A stretch of DNA of 64,000 bases from Nanobdellota archaeon (GCA_021818905.1 JAKASS010000003.1:50366-114365), one strand, 5' to 3'. Shown: positions 24,881-33,055, counted from the stretch's first letter. Notes: generated by a model from the letters alone, not told the origin. Translations and numbers: made by a program.

Positions 24881-25186
24881 ATGGAAAAGAAGTCTCTACA
24901 TAAAATATTGAATATAGCGAGATGGACATTTGCGGTGCTAGCAGTAATTTTTGTAGCTTATTATTTCTATTCAAGCGAGGCTTCGACATGGGCTTTATTT
25001 ATAGGCGAAATTTTCTGGTTTTTGGCTGTCGGCTTGACTGCGATTATGATATACGCCCAATTCTATAACCAAAACAGAAGATCAGAAAAGAATATTGTTC
25101 AGTTGGCGCTTTTAATTTCCTTTGTCGGAATAGCCATCGCCTTTGGAGCATTATATATAATTATATATAGTTCTTCGATAGGCTAA
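24881..25186 (+). CDS. Small membrane protein with three helices, function unknown
   Basis: The 101 residues contain three hydrophobic segments, at about 13-32, 38-62 and 75-98, separated by short polar loops ('YNQNRRSEKN'). No conserved motif is recognised. A TATA-like AT-rich stretch lies upstream of the ATG. It is transcribed divergently from the HerA-like gene and convergently to the MazG gene. Confidence 0.6.
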   Translation: MEKKSLHKILNIARWTFAVLAVIFVAYYFYSSEASTWALFIGEIFWFLAVGLTAIMIYAQFYNQNRRSEKNIVQLALLISFVGIAIAFGALYIIIYSSSIG

Positions 25187-25282
25187 TTAACATTACCTGT
25201 ATATCCCTTCAGGCGCTTTTGTATCCTGATAGTTACTAAAAGAAGCAATTTGCTATAAATAGGCTTATTTACGCCAAAGTAA

Positions 25283-25648
25283 CTAATTTTGTGAGGGAAT
25301 TTTGGTCGGGTCGCCCTTTACTTTCTTTTTGTCGTAACGCGTATCAAGTTCGCCTAATTTTGATAGAAATGCATCGCCTAGATCGAATCCTGCCTGATCC
25401 GCTATCGCAAGACACGAGAAGAAGACATCCGCAGTCTCGTTCTTTATTTTATTTATAAGTTCTTTGTCCTTGCCGCCAAGTATTTTTTTATCCAATTCTT
25501 CCCCGTCCTGCCATAGAAAAAGCTCTAACAGTTCATTCGCTTCAACAGAAGCATTGGCAGCAAGTTCTTTTACAGTCTGGAATTTTCTCCAATCCCTTTC
25601 ATCTACAAATTTCTTGGTTTTCTCCTGCAGTTTTTTCAAATCAACCAT
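25283..25648 (-). CDS. MazG-like nucleotide pyrophosphohydrolase
   Basis: An all-alpha NTP-PPase of 121 residues. 'VEANELLELFLW' is the E-x-x-E helix and 'NETADVFF' the E-x-x-D helix that hold Mg2+ in MazG/dCTPase-type enzymes. The N-terminal 'RDWRKFQTVKELA' is typical of the RS21-C6/MazG-like short group. It should remove non-canonical or excess (d)NTPs; the preferred nucleotide is unknown. It is a single gene next to a decayed tRNA-Gly. Confidence 0.85.
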   Translation of the reverse strand: MVDLKKLQEKTKKFVDERDWRKFQTVKELAANASVEANELLELFLWQDGEELDKKILGGKDKELINKIKNETADVFFSCLAIADQAGFDLGDAFLSKLGELDTRYDKKKVKGDPTKIPSQN

Positions 25649-25695
25649 AGATTTAATTATGCGCCAAAGAATAAAAATCTTTTATAAAAAATAAC

Positions 25696-25759
25696 TGCGG
25701 GATTCGAACCCGGGTTAGTGACTTGGAAGGCCACTGTTCTACCGCTAGACCATGGCCGC
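25696..25759 (-). pseudogene. tRNA-Gly(TCC) pseudogene
   Basis: The 5' acceptor strand, D arm, anticodon arm (loop CTTCCAA) and most of the T arm match the intact tRNA-Gly at 27915-27985. About 6 nt spanning the T stem and the 3' acceptor strand are deleted, so the acceptor stem cannot form. It is the left copy of a duplicated block that continues into the Lrp-like gene fragment. Confidence 0.75.
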
Positions 25760-25854
25760 ATCGACTTAATTATCACGCCATTGATTTTTTACAAACGTCT
25801 GTGCTATGATTAGCCCAAAATAAGGTTATATACCGAAAGACCTCAATAAATTGA

Positions 25855-25926
25855 GTGGCCAAGGCATTGATCTTAGTCGACTTAGACCCTAACAAAAGCG
25901 AAGAGACATTCAAAAGATATAATTAA
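25855..25926 (+). pseudogene. Truncated copy of the Lrp/AsnC-like gene
   Basis: From GTG 25855, 23 codons match the start of the intact gene at 28082 ('AKALILVDLDPNKSEETFK'), then a TAA at 25924 ends the frame 11 nt before the glycosyltransferase ATG. Together with the tRNA-Gly pseudogene it forms an older, diverged copy of the 27.9-28.2 kb block. Confidence 0.7.
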
Positions 25927-25936
25927 GTAAACGTAT

Positions 25937-27145
25937 ATGAAAATAGCATTTTTAAATTCGGGGCCATCTTCCACAAAAAATTTTTCCACGTCAAATGCCT
26001 GCAGAAGTATGGCCATGATGCTAGGAAAGTTAGGAGATGACGTAATGCTTTTTGCGATGGGCGAAAAGGAAGCTGAAATAAAAGAGAATTTTTACACTGA
26101 AAAGATCGTAAGGCGGGTTTCGCCGCCAGGAACTAATTTAAAAGTTAGAATTATGGACATTGTATATTTAACCTTATTTAAAAAAAGATATAGTAGTATC
26201 AAAAATAACCAAAATCGGGATCTGATTAGCGATTTAAAAGAATTTGCTCCTGAAATTATTATAAGTTTTAATCGGTATTTTGTTGATTTATTGGTAAATT
26301 ACAAAAAAGTTACAAAAGTTAAATTGTTTGCGGTAACTGATGACATATCCGAAGTTTGTAATGCGGAAAAAATTCGTGAAGATATGCCAAACGAAAACAA
26401 TAAGAATGCGATAATAAGATACCTCAAGATACGGGTTCTTAGATTTTTGAGTTATAGGCTTATAAATTTTTATGAGAGCAAATATGACTTAATGCTCCGA
26501 GAATTCAATAAAATAATATTCTTCACAAAAGAAGACATGAAAAGAACATTAAATAAACATCGAGAATTTAAATCGAAATTATTGGTTATCCCGCCGTCAA
26601 TCGAAATAACAAAAACAAAAATTGTTAAACCCAAGAAAGTAGCTAAAAACGTTTTGTTTGTAGGTAACTACACCGACATGAAAAATGTCGATGCAATAAG
26701 AATAATAAAAGAAAAAATCGCACCTGCGACAAGCGGCCTTGATTTCATAGTAGCTGGTAAGGGCGGAAAAAAGGAAACCTACAAGAACTTTAAATCGCTT
26801 GGACCTGTAAAGGACATTGGGCGTTTAATAGATTCGGCCGACATTTGCATTGTGCCATTAAGATATGGAACCGGAATAAAAATTAAGATCCTAGACTTTT
26901 TAAGCCATCATAAACCTGTTGTTGGCACGAGTATTGCGTTCGAAGGGTTCGACGTAAAAAATGGAAAGAACGCAATAATTTGTGATGACTTGGATTCTTA
27001 CCCGCGTGTCCTTAACGCTCTTGCGATAGATTATAAATTGAGAAAGAAGATATCAGATGAAACTGGAGAGCTACTTGACTTTTTCTCAGACAAAAGAGTA
27101 AGCAAGATCTGGTTGAAGTTACTGGACGCACAAAAATTAGTTTAA
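25937..27145 (+). CDS. Glycosyltransferase, GT4-like (GT-B fold)
   Basis: The C-terminal half shows the GT-B donor domain: 'NVLFVGNYTDMKNVDAIRI', 'FIVAGKG', 'DICIVPLRYGTGIKIKILDF' and 'KPVVGTSIAFEGFDV'. The N-terminal half ('MKIAFLNSGPSSTK') begins with the usual first strand. It should move a sugar from a nucleotide donor to a lipid- or protein-linked glycan in the cytoplasm. The gene is richer in A+T than its flanks and sits between a decayed tRNA-Gly/Lrp-like block and tRNA-Ser, within a scrambled duplication, which suggests acquisition by recombination. Confidence 0.83.
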   Translation: MKIAFLNSGPSSTKNFSTSNACRSMAMMLGKLGDDVMLFAMGEKEAEIKENFYTEKIVRRVSPPGTNLKVRIMDIVYLTLFKKRYSSIKNNQNRDLISDLKEFAPEIIISFNRYFVDLLVNYKKVTKVKLFAVTDDISEVCNAEKIREDMPNENNKNAIIRYLKIRVLRFLSYRLINFYESKYDLMLREFNKIIFFTKEDMKRTLNKHREFKSKLLVIPPSIEITKTKIVKPKKVAKNVLFVGNYTDMKNVDAIRIIKEKIAPATSGLDFIVAGKGGKKETYKNFKSLGPVKDIGRLIDSADICIVPLRYGTGIKIKILDFLSHHKPVVGTSIAFEGFDVKNGKNAIICDDLDSYPRVLNALAIDYKLRKKISDETGELLDFFSDKRVSKIWLKLLDAQKLV

Positions 27146-27151
27146 ACCAAA

Positions 27152-27233
27152 CGCCGGGTACAGGATTCGAACCTGTGGATCCTTACGGAAACTCGCTCTC
27201 GAGGCGAGCGCGTTGCCGCTCCGCCAACCCGGC
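27152..27233 (-). tRNA. tRNA-Ser(CGA)
   Basis: Acceptor stem GCCGGGT/ACCCGGC is followed by discriminator G. The anticodon arm CTCGC-CTCGAGA-GCGAG gives CGA. The variable arm is long, and the T arm ACAGG-TTCGAAT-CCTGT is intact. No intron. Confidence 0.93.
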
Positions 27234-27364
27234 ATAAGCAGATAAAGACAAGATATTATTAATAAAGCTATTTTGCAGATACGAGAAAAATTAAGAAACG
27301 ATAAAGCCATATAGGGATATTTAATGCAGACACATTTTTATATGTCAAATAAATAAGCAAGACT

Positions 27365-27898
27365 ATGTCGTCGAGTCTTGTTAGTGTTTTATCCTCTACA
27401 TCGATTTCAAGTAGCGGAAGTCAGAGTTCGACCATAATAATCCTAATAATCATAGCCGTAATACTCACCCTTAGGGCCTATCGTGGATTTAAAGGCGTCA
27501 AGTTCAGCAAATCCGCCGTTTATTTCAGACCGGTAATTTACACGATATTAACGATATTTTCTGTTTTACTGATCTCTGTCTCTTACATAGAAATTTTATA
27601 CGTTGTAATAGCTATCGGGGCGGGATGCTTGATTGGGCTGAAGATAGGCGGCAACGTGCGCTTTTTTGAAAAAGATTATTTGGTATATTCCAAAAGATCG
27701 GCGATCGTTATGACCTTATGGCTCGCCTCTTACGCGGCGCGGCTTGCAATGGGCTATTTGTATCCATCAAACTTATACATTAGCCTTGCCCTCGACCTTT
27801 TACTAGCGTCAATCACGGGAATCATAATAGGCGAAGCTTATCATATAAACGACAAATACAAAAAATATATCGAAAAAATGACTAGAAAAACAAAGTAA
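27365..27898 (+). CDS. CcdC-like (DUF1453) membrane protein
   Basis: After a Ser-rich start, four or five hydrophobic helices alternate with conserved loops of the DUF1453/CcdC type: 'RAYRGFKGVKFSKSAVYFRP', 'GLKIGGNVRFFEKDYLVY' and 'KRSAIVMTLWLASYAARL'. CcdC is linked to cytochrome c biogenesis in some bacilli, but its molecular role is unclear and no cytochrome genes are present here. A 128-bp piece of this gene (27692-27819) is repeated at 29684-29811 with 97% identity. Confidence 0.75.
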   Translation: MSSSLVSVLSSTSISSSGSQSSTIIILIIIAVILTLRAYRGFKGVKFSKSAVYFRPVIYTILTIFSVLLISVSYIEILYVVIAIGAGCLIGLKIGGNVRFFEKDYLVYSKRSAIVMTLWLASYAARLAMGYLYPSNLYISLALDLLLASITGIIIGEAYHINDKYKKYIEKMTRKTK

Positions 27899-27914
27899 GG
27901 CGGCGTCTAAAATA

Positions 27915-27985
27915 TGCGGTCACCGGGATTCGAACCCGGGCTGGCGGCTTGGAAGGCCGCAGTTCTACCACTAGACTATGACCGC
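27915..27985 (-). tRNA. tRNA-Gly(TCC)
   Basis: Acceptor GCGGTCA/TGACCGC plus discriminator A, anticodon arm TGCGGC-CTTCCAA-GCCGCC with anticodon TCC, and T arm CCGGG-TTCGAAT-CCCGG are all intact. It is the functional counterpart of the pseudogene at 25696. Confidence 0.94.
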
Positions 27986-28081
27986 ATCGACTTAATTATT
28001 ATGTTGTCGTTTTTTATAAGCGTCTTTGTTAAAATTTGTAACGAATAAAAGCTTATATAGCGAAAGTTCAAAATAAATTGG

Positions 28082-28309
28082 ATGGTCAAGGCTTTGGTAC
28101 TAGTCGGCATAGACCCGAACAAAAGCGAAGAGACGTTCAAAAAGATAAAATCGATGAATAGTGTGAAAGACGCCATGCAAGTATACGGCGAATATGACGC
28201 TGCGTTTGTAATAGAGACTGAACACACCGTCGGGGTACAAGACTTCGTAAAGGCCGTAAGAAGATTACAGGGGATCACAAGGACCGTCACCTTGCTGGAA
28301 TATACATGA
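28082..28309 (+). CDS. Stand-alone Lrp/AsnC ligand-binding (RAM) domain protein
   Basis: The 75 residues form a single RAM domain ('VKALVLVGIDPNKSEETFKK', 'VYGEYDAAFVIETE', 'TRTVTLLEYT') with no HTH. Such proteins sense amino acids or modulate full-length Lrp regulators. The stop codon overlaps the rpoN start (ATGA at 28306-28309), so the two are coupled. A diverged, truncated copy lies at 25855. Confidence 0.83.
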   Translation: MVKALVLVGIDPNKSEETFKKIKSMNSVKDAMQVYGEYDAAFVIETEHTVGVQDFVKAVRRLQGITRTVTLLEYT

Positions 28310-28497
28310 TACCGATTAGATGTTATAGTTGCGGAAAACCCATAGCGCACCTCTGGGAAAAGTATAAGGACATAACAAAGAGCGAATCGCCTAAAGACGC
28401 ATTGGATGAACTTGGCCTCAAAAGGTATTGCTGCAGAGCGATATTCTTAGGCACGATAGACGAAGACAATATAATAAACTTCTCTAATCTGGATTAA
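28306..28497 (+). CDS. rpoN: DNA-directed RNA polymerase subunit N (Rpb10)
   Basis: The start 'MIPIRCYSCGKPIAHLWEKY' with C6 and C9, plus the later 'LDELGLKRYCCRAI' cysteine pair, form the zinc bundle of archaeal/eukaryotic Rpb10. At 63 residues it is full length. It is an essential small subunit joining the RpoD/RpoL assembly platform. It overlaps the Lrp-like gene by ATGA. An 18-nt piece of its 3' end recurs at 31147-31164. Confidence 0.95.
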   Translation: MIPIRCYSCGKPIAHLWEKYKDITKSESPKDALDELGLKRYCCRAIFLGTIDEDNIINFSNLD

Positions 28498-28556
28498 TGA
28501 GCATTGTAATCATTTTGTATACATCTTTTTATGCATAAACAGAATGTGAGTCTACG

Positions 28557-29705
28557 ATGAAAGATGAAAAGGATTCGAAGCAAAAGTTAATAGTAACTTA
28601 TTTTTGTACTAAGCCTACCATCGGTGGCGCGGAATATGTAACTAAGTTACTGATTGAAAATTTAAGTAAATTTTATGACGTTACATATGTAGGATATAAT
28701 GGTTACCAGACAACTATAAAGTGCGATAAAAAATTCTATCCATTTACTAAGGCCTTTGATTTGCTTCCAATGAAAAGCGGCATTGGCATTGTGATGAGAT
28801 CTTTACCTTTCTTAAGGCATGTTTTTATCAAGAAAATCGATTTAGACTGTGATGTACTTATCTCAAATAGTACTGATGATGACCTACTGTTGATTAACAA
28901 TAAAATAAATTATAAAGCGCTTGTGGCAGTAAAACACCTCCCGAGGGAATTTTCCCCCGTTTACCCAGACCATTTAATTTCAAACAGGCCGTTCAAAGCT
29001 GTTGCGCTCAACAGGAGTGATTATGCCCGCTTATCTCAAAAATATGGAAAAAATAATACTGTTCTGATATATAATGGGATCGATACAAAGAAAAACAAAA
29101 AGCCTGCCGGAAGTGGGAATTTAGATATAGACAAAAAAGACAAAATAATCTTTAGCATTTGCAGACTTGAAGATGATCAGAAAAAACTTTCGTACGGGAT
29201 AAAAGCCATTGGAAAATTAATAAACGCATATCCAAATATAAAATATCTGATTGCGGGGAGCGGGCCAGACAAAGAAAAGTACCTAAGATTAGTAAAGGAC
29301 TTGGGGCTCAAAAAAAATGTTAAATTATTGGGTTTTATAAGCGATGCGGAAAAACTAACTTTATTGGGCCGGGGGGAAATAGCATTATATCCATCTGTTA
29401 CGGAAGGTTTTAGTATAAGTACATTAGAAGCTCTTCGTGCGGGAAAAATCGTTATATCCGGTAAAAGTCTTGGTTCTATGGATATAATACAAGACGGCAG
29501 AAACGGGTTTTTTACAGAGTTAGATAGTGACGCCATTGCAGATGTGGTTAAGAAGGTATTTCTTAGTAATAAGGAAAACATAAATAAAATAAAAAGAAAC
29601 GCTGTTCTTACGGCCAAGAAGTTTTCAACTAAAAATATGATAAAAAATTATATCGATGTAATTGACGAATTAGAAAATAAAATAAAAGATCGGCAATCGT
29701 TATGA
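28557..29705 (+). CDS. Glycosyltransferase, GT4 family
   Basis: 'FCTKPTIGGAEYVTKLLIENL' is the acceptor-domain start. 'IIFSICRLEDDQKKLSYGIKA', 'YLIAGSGPDKEKYLRLVKDL' and 'ALYPSVTEGFSISTLEALRA' give the GT4 donor site with its E-x7-E motif. It should extend a surface glycan. The gene is AT-rich, and its last codons and stop (about 29684-29705) are supplied by a duplicated fragment of the CcdC-like gene, so the native C-terminus may be lost. It is not closely similar to the glycosyltransferase at 25937. Confidence 0.85.
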   Translation: MKDEKDSKQKLIVTYFCTKPTIGGAEYVTKLLIENLSKFYDVTYVGYNGYQTTIKCDKKFYPFTKAFDLLPMKSGIGIVMRSLPFLRHVFIKKIDLDCDVLISNSTDDDLLLINNKINYKALVAVKHLPREFSPVYPDHLISNRPFKAVALNRSDYARLSQKYGKNNTVLIYNGIDTKKNKKPAGSGNLDIDKKDKIIFSICRLEDDQKKLSYGIKAIGKLINAYPNIKYLIAGSGPDKEKYLRLVKDLGLKKNVKLLGFISDAEKLTLLGRGEIALYPSVTEGFSISTLEALRAGKIVISGKSLGSMDIIQDGRNGFFTELDSDAIADVVKKVFLSNKENINKIKRNAVLTAKKFSTKNMIKNYIDVIDELENKIKDRQSL

Positions 29706-29811
29706 CCTTATGGCTCGCCTCTTACGCGGCGCGGCTTGCAATAAGCTATTTGTATCCATCAAACTTATACATTAACCTTGCCCTCGACCTTTTACTAGCG
29801 TCAATCACGGG
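29684..29811 (+). repeat. Fragment of the CcdC-like gene (copy of 27692-27819)
   Basis: The 128 bases match with four mismatches, all G in the full gene and A here, and no gaps. The copy sits in the 3' end of the glycosyltransferase gene and beyond it, and includes the glycosyltransferase stop codon. Confidence 0.9.
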
Positions 29812-29847
29812 GCCAAAAAACGCCGTCTATCATTTTTTAATCCCATT

Positions 29848-30465
29848 TTACATGGTTCCGAGGAGCCTTTTACCCTCTTTCGAGAAAGCATGCACATTCG
29901 TGTTCAGATACGACAGTATATCGGTATCTCTTGTGCGCAAAAATCCTTTTATTATATCTAGATAATCTTCGTGCTCATATTTTATAAGAGTCTCCTTTAA
30001 AAGCTTTATACTCAGGTTCTCGTTCAACAGCAAACCTATGACATCGACTTCGTCTTTCTTCCCTTTAGCGCTATCCTTTCTGGACAGGAAAGCCGCGATT
30101 TTTAGCGCTATAAGAACATCGATCCTCGGCAGGAGGAAGCCCCCGATACTTACGGTCAATGATTTTAATATGTCCTCTGGAGGCACGGCTAGTTTTGAAT
30201 AGTGTGGCAGATGCACGTCTATATCGAATGACGGCAGCTTTACCTCGTATTTTCTGAGTATGTCATTCTTGTGCAGATTATATTTTCTGTTTAGCTCTTC
30301 TAGCTCCCCATAATCCACGATTATGTCTATGTCTTTTGATTTATTCAATCCAGTGTACGTATAAGTCGCCCATCCACCTATCAGGACGAACCTGATCTCC
30401 GCGTTTAAATCCTTAAGTTTTCCCCAGCTCGCGTTGGTTATAGCCTCATTCCAGAATTCCATCAT
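29848..30465 (-). CDS. AbiEii/DUF6036-type nucleotidyltransferase, putative toxin
   Basis: From ATG 30465 the protein shows 'FVLIGGWATYTYTGLNKSKD' and 'IDIIVDYGELEEL', the GG-x-A ... D-x-D centre of the AbiEii-like NTase family. 'DIDVHLPHYSKLAVPPEDIL' and 'RIDVLIALKIAAFLSRKDSA' follow. The start overlaps the stop of the upstream regulator by ATGA, so the two are coupled. AbiEi/AbiEii form a type IV toxin-antitoxin system in bacteria, with the NTase as toxin. The frame runs further back to 30561, but that stretch overlaps the upstream gene and lacks homology. Confidence 0.8.
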   Translation of the reverse strand: MMEFWNEAITNASWGKLKDLNAEIRFVLIGGWATYTYTGLNKSKDIDIIVDYGELEELNRKYNLHKNDILRKYEVKLPSFDIDVHLPHYSKLAVPPEDILKSLTVSIGGFLLPRIDVLIALKIAAFLSRKDSAKGKKDEVDVIGLLLNENLSIKLLKETLIKYEHEDYLDIIKGFLRTRDTDILSYLNTNVHAFSKEGKRLLGTM

Positions 30466-31067
30466 TTCGCCAGCACGTCCATCAATCTCTCCGTGAATTC
30501 TTTTGCATACCATTCGCGTACGTTCCACAGGTCCACAAATGCCTGTGCGAGACTGACGCACGAATCTTTTAACTCGTTGCCTGCTATTTTTTTCTCCAGA
30601 TACCTGTCCGCTTTAAGTACGAAAAGATTCTTCGTACCTTTCTTCTGGGGAAAACGTTCTTTCAAGATGCCAAGTACTGCTGCACTGGAATATACATACA
30701 CCTGGCTGTAATCCGCTGGAGGTTCCCCCACAATGAATTTGAATGCTGTAAATGCGGTGAATGCGATGTCTGGTGGCATCGAGCTCTCTATCCTGCCGAT
30801 GTCTATATCTACATGAGTGGAGTATACTACATCCCTATCCAGATTGCGGTGTGTAGCCCAATAAAGAAGCAGCCTTTTGAAATCGATCACCCTGAAGTTT
30901 CTTCTCCCTATGTCGACGATGGAGAGCCTTTTTAGATTATTTATGGTCTTATTGACGGCGCTGACCGCTACCCCCACCCTCTTCGATATCTCTGACTGCG
31001 TAAATGCATGCTCTCCCCCTATGAAAGATTCAGATACTGCTTCTAGCACTATCCCTTCGGTTTTCAT
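30462..31067 (-). CDS. AbiEi-like winged-helix regulator, putative antitoxin
   Basis: The N-terminal 75 residues form a winged helix ('AFTQSEISKRVGVAVSAVNK', 'LKRLSIVDIGRRNFRVIDF'). The remaining 125 residues ('PPDIAFTAFTAFKFIVGEPP', 'SSAAVLGILKERFPQ') resemble the C-terminal part of archaeal AbiEi-like antitoxins. It lies directly upstream of the NTase gene and overlaps it by 4 nt. Expected role: repress the operon and neutralise the NTase. That is by family and context only. Confidence 0.72.
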   Translation of the reverse strand: MKTEGIVLEAVSESFIGGEHAFTQSEISKRVGVAVSAVNKTINNLKRLSIVDIGRRNFRVIDFKRLLLYWATHRNLDRDVVYSTHVDIDIGRIESSMPPDIAFTAFTAFKFIVGEPPADYSQVYVYSSAAVLGILKERFPQKKGTKNLFVLKADRYLEKKIAGNELKDSCVSLAQAFVDLWNVREWYAKEFTERLMDVLAK

Positions 31068-31196
31068 TTCTGTTATTATAAATGGTAATATTTAAATCTT
31101 TCTCTAAAATGAGAATCGTCTAAAAATTTAGCCTACGATATAGTGGCTTCTCTAATCTGGATTAGATTTATTAAATGCCGCGTCTAATTTTTAGGA

Positions 31197-32405
31197 TTAA
31201 AACTTATCTAAGAATCCCGTGAAAGTGTCCTTTATCTTGTCTATGTGCTCTCTCCCTAAGCCTTGATTACAACCGATAAGTAAACCGTTTTTCATTATAT
31301 AGTCCGCATTTGGAAACTTTTTTGCGAACTCTGGCGTTTTCAAATTCTTAAAGGCCGGCTGCCTCAAAACGTTTCCGGTAAACACCGGCCTCGTCTGGAT
31401 ATTATTTTCTTCTAAGTGTTTTACCATGTCTAGTCTACTAAATTTAGCGTTCTCTTTTATTGTTAAGGGGAAGGCTAGCCACGCTGTATCCGTTTTCATC
31501 GCTTGTTCGGGGAGATTGAAGAAATCACTGTAATTAGAGAAAAACTGCCTGAGTTCAGAAAAGTTATTTTTCCTTATTTTTATAAAATTTGGAAATCTTT
31601 TCAATTGTTGTAGCCCGAATGCCGCGCTGATCTCAAGCGGTAAAAAATTATACCCGACTTCTTCGAATATAAATTTTGAATCGTATTGTATGCCTTCTAT
31701 GTCCGCACCAAATCTTTTATTTATGTCTTCAGACTCATCTACAGAAGAGCTTCTCCCCCATCCACGCAATATCCTGGCTCGCCTATCCAAAGCGTCTTCG
31801 TTAACGCACAGCATCCCCCCGCCGCCAGCAGCGGTTATTATATGGGAACCATAAAAACTCGTCGTCGATATATGTGAATATTCGCCTGAAGGTCTGCCAT
31901 CAAATCTGGCTCCTAATGTATCACAAGAATCTTCTACGTAAGACAGCGAATTTTTAGCGGCTATCTTGTTTATTTTTTCCATGTCCGGCAGATTTCCTAA
32001 CAAAGATGGGATCATTAGGACTTTCACTCCCGGCTCAAGCGCTTCTTCTATCTTTCCACTGTCCACAACATACGTCTGCAAGTTAACATCGACAAAAACC
32101 GGGTCCAACTTCTTTTGTAAAATCGGGGCTAAAGTCGTCGAGAATGTCAAAGCGGGAGTTATGACTTTGCTGCCTTCCTTTAAATTTAGCAGCTCCAGTG
32201 CCAATAAATTTGCCGAAGACCCAGAATTAACCATCACGCCGTGTTTCTTACCAAACAATCGTGCTACTTCTCTTTCAAATTCGGTTATGTTTTCTGAAAG
32301 ATGCGATTTGTGTTCTTTTAGAACCGTAGAAACTGCGTTTATCTCTTCATCGCCATAAACAGAAAGAGCGTAAGGCACCCTCAAATTGTTTTTAGATTTT
32401 TGCAT
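31197..32405 (-). CDS. RfbH/ColD-like PLP-dependent sugar 3-dehydratase lacking Fe-S cysteines
   Basis: DegT/DnrJ/EryC1-fold enzyme. 'SFYGSHIITAAGGGGM' carries H188 where aminotransferases have the PLP Lys. This exchange marks 3-dehydratases (RfbH/E1, ColD) that remove the C3 hydroxyl of 4-keto-6-deoxy sugars. The overall sequence follows RfbH ('GWGR', then 'KRFG', 'YDSKF', 'EEVGYN'), but the cysteine-rich loop after GWGR that binds the [2Fe-2S] cluster in RfbH is 'SSSVDESEDIN', with no cysteine. It may therefore work like ColD, or on a different reaction. RfbG and RfbF homologs lie at 33943 and 34954. Confidence 0.85.
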   Translation of the reverse strand: MQKSKNNLRVPYALSVYGDEEINAVSTVLKEHKSHLSENITEFEREVARLFGKKHGVMVNSGSSANLLALELLNLKEGSKVITPALTFSTTLAPILQKKLDPVFVDVNLQTYVVDSGKIEEALEPGVKVLMIPSLLGNLPDMEKINKIAAKNSLSYVEDSCDTLGARFDGRPSGEYSHISTTSFYGSHIITAAGGGGMLCVNEDALDRRARILRGWGRSSSVDESEDINKRFGADIEGIQYDSKFIFEEVGYNFLPLEISAAFGLQQLKRFPNFIKIRKNNFSELRQFFSNYSDFFNLPEQAMKTDTAWLAFPLTIKENAKFSRLDMVKHLEENNIQTRPVFTGNVLRQPAFKNLKTPEFAKKFPNADYIMKNGLLIGCNQGLGREHIDKIKDTFTGFLDKF

Positions 32406-32481
32406 GACTACATAAAATATTGCGCTTATTTAAACTTTAATAAGTTAAGATTTATATATCGATAGATTCAATTGTCTCTCT

Positions 32482-33054
32482 ATGCCATTCAAATTCGAGA
32501 ATACCCAGATACCCGATGTAAAATTGATAACGCCGCATATATTCAATGACGCGCGGGGATTTTTAATAAAACCTTATATGCGATCTGAGTTTGAAAAAAA
32601 CGGCATCCCGTGCGGCTTTAACGAGGAGCTCCATTCAAAATCAGAAAAGGGAGTGATACGTGGATTGCATTTTCAATTAAGGCCTGCGGCGCAGGGGAAA
32701 TTACTTAGGGTGATAAAAGGCGAGATATTTGACGTCGCCGTCGATATAAGAAAAAATTCGCCTACATACGGAAAATGGGTTTCTACCATATTGTCCGAGG
32801 AAAATAAGATGCTTTTTTGGGTCCCTGCTGGATTTGCCCACGGATTTTTAGCTCTGAAAGACTGTGAAGTGACATATAAAGAAACCGCAGAATACTCAAA
32901 AGAGAAGGAACGTGGCATCAGGTGGGATGATCCGCACATAAACATAAAATGGCCACTAAACGGCTTGACGCCAAAGGTCTCAGAAAAAGACGCCGGTCTA
33001 CCTTTTCTAAAAGATGTGGACAACAATTTAGTGTACGGCGAAAGCGTTTGTTAG
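32482..33054 (+). CDS. RmlC-like sugar-nucleotide epimerase
   Basis: A cupin of the dTDP-4-dehydrorhamnose 3,5-epimerase family: 'HIFNDARGFLIKPY', 'EKGVIRGLHFQLRPAAQGKL' with the catalytic His, 'VIKGEIFDVAVDIRKNSPTY', and 'WVPAGFAHGFLAL'. At 190 residues it is full length. With RfbF/RfbG-type genes nearby, a CDP-4-keto-(di)deoxyhexose may be the real substrate, as for AscE in ascarylose synthesis, rather than dTDP-rhamnose; no RmlA or RmlB is present. It is followed after 1 nt by the RmlD-like gene. Confidence 0.88.
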   Translation: MPFKFENTQIPDVKLITPHIFNDARGFLIKPYMRSEFEKNGIPCGFNEELHSKSEKGVIRGLHFQLRPAAQGKLLRVIKGEIFDVAVDIRKNSPTYGKWVSTILSEENKMLFWVPAGFAHGFLALKDCEVTYKETAEYSKEKERGIRWDDPHINIKWPLNGLTPKVSEKDAGLPFLKDVDNNLVYGESVC

Positions 33055-33055
33055 T

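Noticed and set aside
29702-29965. 87-codon plus-strand frame after the glycosyltransferase
   Set aside because: It begins in the copied CcdC fragment and runs into antisense of the AbiEii-like gene.
31197-32405. Ordinary sugar aminotransferase annotation
   Set aside because: The PLP Lys is His188, which is not compatible with normal transamination.
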